Positions 59,812 to 64,000 of a DNA stretch of 64,000 bases are shown here, one piece after another (positions within the stretch are counted from its first letter, which is position 1; each line of letters begins with the position of its first letter). The position numbers and the translations under genes are program-made. The notes beneath the pieces were generated by a model. That model saw nothing but the letters and a program-made list of their open reading frames with translations. It was not told the DNA's origin and ran no database searches. This stretch comes from Halobacillus campisalis (GTDB lineage: Bacteria > Bacillota > Bacilli > Bacillales > Halobacillaceae). The stretch lies in assembly GCF_030345335.1 (NCBI RefSeq), contig NZ_JAPVRC010000005.1:62001-126000 (forward strand), read 5' to 3'.

Positions 59812-62800
59812 TTACATATTCCGACGGTACTGCCCGCCTACTTTATACAAAGCATTCGTGATTTGGCCGAGACTGGCGACTTTTACGGTTTCCATCAATT
59901 CCGCAAAAATGTTCCCTCCGCCGCTTGCGACTTCCTGAAGACGTCTGAGTGCGGCATCGGCTTCTGATTCATTGGCACTCTGGAAGCTGCGCAGTTCTTT
60001 GATTTGATGCTCTTTTTCTTCTTTGGAGGCGCGTGTCAATTCCATCGAGTCGATCTCCTCTTCGGATGGCGGGTTCGGATTCAAGTACGTATTGACACCG
60101 ATAATCGGCAATTCTCCTGAATGCTTTTTGCCCTCGTAATACAAGGATTCTTCTTGAATTTTTCCACGTTGGTACTGCCGCTCCATGGCGCCGAGTACGC
60201 CGCCGCGGTCGTTGATGCGTTCGAATTCCTGCAGGACGGCTTCTTCGACGAGATCGGTCAGCTCACGGATGATATAGGAGCCTTGCAAGGAGTTCTCGTT
60301 TTTTGTCAGGCCGAACTCTTTGCTGATGATCATTTGAATGGCCATTGCGCGGCGTACGGACTCTTGTGAAGGGGTGGTGATCGCTTCGTCGTAAGAGTTC
60401 GTATGCAGAGAGTTGCAGTTATCCTGGATCGCGATGAGTGCCTGCAGTGTCGTCCGGATGTCGTTGAAGTCGATTTCCTGGGCGTGCAGGGAACGGCCGG
60501 ACGTTTGGATGTGGTACTTCAGCTTCTGGCTGCGTTCGTTGGCGCCGTATTTATTTTTCATGACGATCGCCCAGATTCTGCGGGCTACGCGGCCGAGCAC
60601 GGTATATTCGGGATCGAGTCCGTTCGAGAAAAAGAACGACAGGTTGGGCGCGAATTTGTTGATATCCATGCCGCGGCTTAAATAGTATTCGACGTACGTG
60701 AAGCCATTCGCTAGCGTAAACGCTAGCTGTGTGATCGGGTTCGCTCCAGCTTCGGCGATGTGATAGCCGGAAATCGAAACGGAGTAGTAGTTGCGCACTT
60801 CGTAATCGATAAAATACTGCTGAATATCTCCCATCATGCGCAAGGCGAATTCCGTTGAGAAGATGCACGTGTTCTGTCCCTGATCTTCTTTTAAAATATC
60901 GGCTTGTACGGTTCCGCGGACGACGTGGATGGTTTCTTCTTTTATTTTCGCTGCTTCTTCACGGTCAGGCTCGCGGCCGTTTTCTTCCTTGAATTTATGG
61001 AGCTGCTGGTCGACTGCCGTGTTGAAAAACATCGCTAATATGATGGGGGCTGGTCCGTTGATCGTCATCGATACGGACGTGGTCGGGTCAGTTAAATCAA
61101 ACCCGGCATAGAGTTTTTTCATATCTTCAAGCGTACAGATGTTCACGCCGCTTTCGCCGACTTTTCCGTAAATATCCGGACGTTCATCGGGATCTTCTCC
61201 GTATAACGTCACGGAGTCAAAAGCGGTGCTTAAACGCTTGGCATCGTCGCCTTCGGATAAATAATGGAATCGTCTGTTCGTCCGTTCAGGCGTTCCTTCT
61301 CCGGCAAACTGGCGCTTCGGATCCTCCCCTTTTCGTTTGAACGGAAACACGCCTGTCGTAAATGGAAAAGCGCCAGGAACGTTTTCCTGCATGAGCCAGA
61401 GCAGACGGTCTCCCCAGTCGTTGTAATTCGGCAATGCGACTTTAGGAATTTTCAAGCCTGATAAGCTTTCTGTCGTAATGTCCATCGTTATGTCTTTATC
61501 TCGTACTTTGAAGGTGTACGTATCTCCGCTGTACCGTTCGTGCAAATCGTCCCAGTCGTTTAAAAGGGAGGTCGGCTCGCGGTCGAGCTTCTCTTCGTAA
61601 TCTTCAATCAGGCGTTCGATGCTTTCTTTGTGCTCCTCATCATCAAGCAGAGCGACCGTGCCTTTTAGCTGATAAAGCTTTCGGGCCTGCTCCGCCTGAT
61701 TGTTCGAATACTTATGATAATCACGAACAGCTAACGAAATGTCGCGTAAATACTGCTGGCGGTCGTTTGGAATGATGACATTTTGTTTTTCGACTTTGTC
61801 TACACGCTCTAACGTCGTTTCATCCTGCCAGTTATAGTCTGCGTTCAGCTTATCGACGATGCCGGCGAACAGCGTATTCGTGCCCGGGTCGTTAAACTGG
61901 CTGGCAATTGTACCGTAAACTGGGAAAGCCGATGTGTCCGCATGGAACAGCATGTGACTCCGTTCATACTGCTTACGCACTTGATTTAGCGCGTCCTCAG
62001 AGCCTTTTTGTTCAAATTTATTGATGACGATAAAGTCGGCAAAATCAATCATGTCTATTTTTTCAAGCTGAGACGGCGCACCGAATTCAGCCGTCATGAC
62101 GTACATCGACAAGTCGGTCACATCGGTAATCGCGGCATCGCCCTGGCCGATCCCGCTCGTTTCGATAATGATAAAATCCATTCCGGCTGCTTTCATCACT
62201 TGAATCGATTCTTCTACAGCCGTTGATAATTCAGAACGGGCGTCTCTTGTAGCGAGAGAGCGCATATACACGCGGGGGTTGAAAATGGCGTTCATCCGGA
62301 TCCTGTCGCCTAATAAAGCGCCGCCGGTTTTCTTCTTCGTTGGATCGACGGACAGGATGCCGATTTTTTTGTCGGGAATTTCATTGATGAAGCGGCGGAT
62401 CAACTCATCTGTCAGTGAGCTTTTTCCTGCTCCGCCTGTACCGGTGATGCCGAGCACAGGAATTTTTTTCTCTACCGCTTTTTCGAGAGCGCTTTCAAAA
62501 GTTGCCACGGCTTCGCGTTCTTCACGCGGCGTGTTTTCCACATACGTAATAAAGCGCGCGACCGACTGATGCTCGCCTTTTGTCAGACCGGCGACCGCTT
62601 CTTCGATGTTTTGCAGCGGCGGCAGGAAGTCGCATTCTTCGATCATCATATTGATCATGCCTTGCAGACCGCGTTCGCGTCCGTCTTCTGGAGAAAAAAC
62701 GCGTGCCACGCCATATTCGTGCAGCTCTTTAATTTCACGAGGGATAATCACTCCGCCTCCCCCGCCGTAAACGCGGATGTGTCCCGCTCCCCGCTCGCGC

Positions 62801-63060
62801 AGCAGATCCATCATATATTTAAAATATTCCACGTGACCACCTTGGTAAGACGAGATGGCGATACCTTGAACATCCTCCTGGATCGCCGCGTTCACGACGT
62901 CTTCGACTGATCGGTTATGGCCAAGGTGAATGACTTCCGCTCCTGTCGACTGGAGAATGCGGCGCATAATGTTGATTGAGGCATCGTGTCCGTCAAATAA
63001 ACTCGATGCGGTCACAAAGCGGACCGGATGTTTCGCTTGATATACTTCAGGCTTTTCCAT
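59812..63060 (-). CDS. icmF: Fused isobutyryl-CoA mutase IcmF
   Basis: B12-dependent radical enzyme that interconverts isobutyryl-CoA and butyryl-CoA (and related branched acyl-CoAs), with its G-protein chaperone fused in. 1,082 residues in the IcmF order: a B12-binding domain at about 1-150 ([20 protein letters not shown], with the DGHD cobalt-ligand motif); a MeaI GTPase domain at about 190-400 (Walker [48 protein letters not shown]); and the mutase barrel ([40 protein letters not shown]). It probably serves branched-chain amino/fatty acid catabolism. It is in one operon with meaB and the TetR regulator upstream. Confidence 0.96.
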   Translation of the reverse strand: MEKPEVYQAKHPVRFVTASSLFDGHDASINIMRRILQSTGAEVIHLGHNRSVEDVVNAAIQEDVQGIAISSYQGGHVEYFKYMMDLLRERGAGHIRVYGGGGGVIIPREIKELHEYGVARVFSPEDGRERGLQGMINMMIEECDFLPPLQNIEEAVAGLTKGEHQSVARFITYVENTPREEREAVATFESALEKAVEKKIPVLGITGTGGAGKSSLTDELIRRFINEIPDKKIGILSVDPTKKKTGGALLGDRIRMNAIFNPRVYMRSLATRDARSELSTAVEESIQVMKAAGMDFIIIETSGIGQGDAAITDVTDLSMYVMTAEFGAPSQLEKIDMIDFADFIVINKFEQKGSEDALNQVRKQYERSHMLFHADTSAFPVYGTIASQFNDPGTNTLFAGIVDKLNADYNWQDETTLERVDKVEKQNVIIPNDRQQYLRDISLAVRDYHKYSNNQAEQARKLYQLKGTVALLDDEEHKESIERLIEDYEEKLDREPTSLLNDWDDLHERYSGDTYTFKVRDKDITMDITTESLSGLKIPKVALPNYNDWGDRLLWLMQENVPGAFPFTTGVFPFKRKGEDPKRQFAGEGTPERTNRRFHYLSEGDDAKRLSTAFDSVTLYGEDPDERPDIYGKVGESGVNICTLEDMKKLYAGFDLTDPTTSVSMTINGPAPIILAMFFNTAVDQQLHKFKEENGREPDREEAAKIKEETIHVVRGTVQADILKEDQGQNTCIFSTEFALRMMGDIQQYFIDYEVRNYYSVSISGYHIAEAGANPITQLAFTLANGFTYVEYYLSRGMDINKFAPNLSFFFSNGLDPEYTVLGRVARRIWAIVMKNKYGANERSQKLKYHIQTSGRSLHAQEIDFNDIRTTLQALIAIQDNCNSLHTNSYDEAITTPSQESVRRAMAIQMIISKEFGLTKNENSLQGSYIIRELTDLVEEAVLQEFERINDRGGVLGAMERQYQRGKIQEESLYYEGKKHSGELPIIGVNTYLNPNPPSEEEIDSMELTRASKEEKEHQIKELRSFQSANESEADAALRRLQEVASGGGNIFAELMETVKVASLGQITNALYKVGGQYRRNM

Positions 63061-63075
63061 AGGACGCCCTCCTCG

Positions 63076-63705
63076 TTAGGATAATTCTTTTTCTTCTACT
63101 TTCAATCCGTGCAGCAGCAGCTGGATTTGCTGTTCTGTATACGTTTCGAGCGTGAAGCTTCGCTGCAGGATCCAGCGCCGGAAGCCCCACATTTGTCCCT
63201 GAACGAAAATGTTGTTGGCGACTAAGGCCACTTGCTCCTGTGAGATCGTGACGGGCAAACTGTTTGTAATGACTTTTTCAAGCATGGCAACCATTTCCCG
63301 TTCCTTTTGCAGCACGTAATCCTGTGCATCCTTCGATAACGATTTGACTTCTTGATACATGACGAGTACTTCTCCCTGCATATCATCCATCAAATGAAAA
63401 TAAGCGCGGATTGCAAGGACGAGGTTTGCAATGCTTTTTTCATGCTGATCGATCGACTGCTCCATCCGCTCCTTCACACGCTCATAAATCGAATCACACA
63501 CGAGAAAAAGCACGTCTTCTTTTTTTCGAATGTATTCGTAAAGCGTGCCGATACTGAACCCGGAGGCTTTAGCGATTTCACGCGTCGTCGTTTTGTGGAA
63601 CCCTTTTTCCGTAAAAAGAATGACAGCGCCTTTGATCATTTGCTGACGTCGTTTCTCTACAAGGCTCTCATCTTTGATCGTTGAAGGAACTTGTTTGTTC
63701 GTCAT
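63076..63705 (-). CDS. TetR/AcrR-family transcriptional regulator
   Basis: 209 residues. The HTH is TTREIAKASGFSIGTLYEYIRK after GAVILFTEKGFHKT, and the C-terminal ligand domain is helical. Its ATG overlaps the meaB stop (ATGA) and icmF starts 15 bases after it, so it is inside the operon. It is probably an acyl-CoA-responsive repressor of the pathway, similar in type to FadR of Bacillus; ligand inferred only from context. Confidence 0.92.
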   Translation of the reverse strand: MTNKQVPSTIKDESLVEKRRQQMIKGAVILFTEKGFHKTTTREIAKASGFSIGTLYEYIRKKEDVLFLVCDSIYERVKERMEQSIDQHEKSIANLVLAIRAYFHLMDDMQGEVLVMYQEVKSLSKDAQDYVLQKEREMVAMLEKVITNSLPVTISQEQVALVANNIFVQGQMWGFRRWILQRSFTLETYTEQQIQLLLHGLKVEEKELS

Positions 63706-64000
63706 CAGTCGTCACCCTTCCATGCGTGATACCAGGAGCGTGCCAGTTGATATGGATCGGCCTCCGGGTCGGCCAGCTGTGTACGTGCGGCTTCGTTACC
63801 CTCGATATGCTGCTTTACATCCCGCCATATTTCTTCACGAATCAAATCATATACTTCGAGCTGCAGCTGCTGCTTTCTCTGTTTTTCCCCCTGGTTCGTT
63901 TCATAAAGGTAGGAGCGGTGCCTTTCCATCCCCTGCCATACCTCTTCCATTCCTTTATTCTCTGTCGAAATGGTTTTGACAATGAGCGGATGCCACCCTT
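63705..64000 (-). CDS. meaB: MeaB/ArgK-type GTPase, C-terminal end (5' part outside window)
   Basis: The frame is open to the window edge. The visible 98 residues end the family: GWHPLIVKTISTENKGMEEV, then a helical dimerisation region (EEIWRDVKQHIEGNEAARTQ) with a short acidic end. MeaB loads and protects B12-dependent mutases. The GTPase motifs lie beyond the edge, so the call rests on the C-terminal pattern and on the neighbour icmF. Confidence 0.82.
   Translation of the reverse strand, partial: GWHPLIVKTISTENKGMEEVWQGMERHRSYLYETNQGEKQRKQQLQLEVYDLIREEIWRDVKQHIEGNEAARTQLADPEADPYQLARSWYHAWKGDD

Overview
The window is chromosomal DNA of a spore-forming, flagellated member of the Bacillaceae. 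It is most likely a moderately halophilic genus such as Halobacillus. Support comes from the gene order, which follows the Bacillus subtilis rpoE-pyrG-spo0F-fba-murA-rho-tdk-prfA-spoIIR-ywl-glyA-upp-atp-murA-spoIID-spoIIQ-spoIIID-mbl-flhO-flhP arrangement. Several exported or C-terminal segments are strongly acidic, and atpZ heads the atp operon. The genus call is an inference. Almost all genes lie on the minus strand, so operons read from high to low coordinates.

Region by region: 1-3.5 kb, RND efflux pump (cut by the window edge) and its lipoprotein adaptor. 3.5-6.9 kb, small proteins, an acidic lipoprotein and fabZ. 6.9-9.3 kb, a methyltransferase and FAD monooxygenase pair. 10-14.6 kb, an EpuA-like protein, flhP, flhO, mbl, spoIIID and spoIIQ. 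15.8-19.4 kb, spoIID, murA, ywmB and ywzB. 20.3-27.6 kb, the ten-gene ATP synthase operon atpZIBEFHAGDC. 28.8-33 kb, a Vpr-like subtilase, wecB and upp. 33.9-43.4 kb, glyA, ywlG, rpiB, ywlE, mntP, tsaC, ywlB, spoIIR, prmC, prfA and a YhcN-type lipoprotein. 43.5-47.5 kb, a DDAH-like enzyme with a small Cys-rich partner, tdk, zinc-free type L31 and rho. 48.3-54.5 kb, a second murA, the fructose-6-phosphate aldolase/transaldolase gene, fba, spo0F, pyrG and rpoE. 54.7-64 kb, small and hypothetical proteins, a DUF2207 protein, the fused acyl-CoA mutase icmF, a TetR regulator and the end of meaB.

The gene content is mostly conserved core: energy, wall synthesis, sporulation control, nucleotide salvage and translation termination. 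The unusual part lies between operons. Spacers of 0.6-1.2 kb carry about twenty copies of a roughly 120-bp palindromic element (family A), a second modular palindrome (family B) and a third type (family C). Family A copies occur in inverted pairs, always with the reverse-oriented copies on the left and the forward-oriented copies on the right. Four loci share longer imperfect terminal inverted repeats and look like 0.55-0.85 kb composite, non-coding, MITE-like units. Nested copies, an interrupted copy, and deletion derivatives show that they have moved or recombined. I see no transposase here.

Regulatory sites read directly from sequence include SigA-type promoters for fabZ, atp, upp, rpoE, pyrG and the efflux operon, and a SigB-type promoter for an lmo0937-type gene. 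There is also a CTP-sensing-type pyrG leader, a DnaA-box cluster between tsaC and ywlB, a palindromic operator in front of the efflux operon, and many intrinsic terminators. I saw no rRNA, tRNA, CRISPR array, intact insertion sequence or prophage gene.
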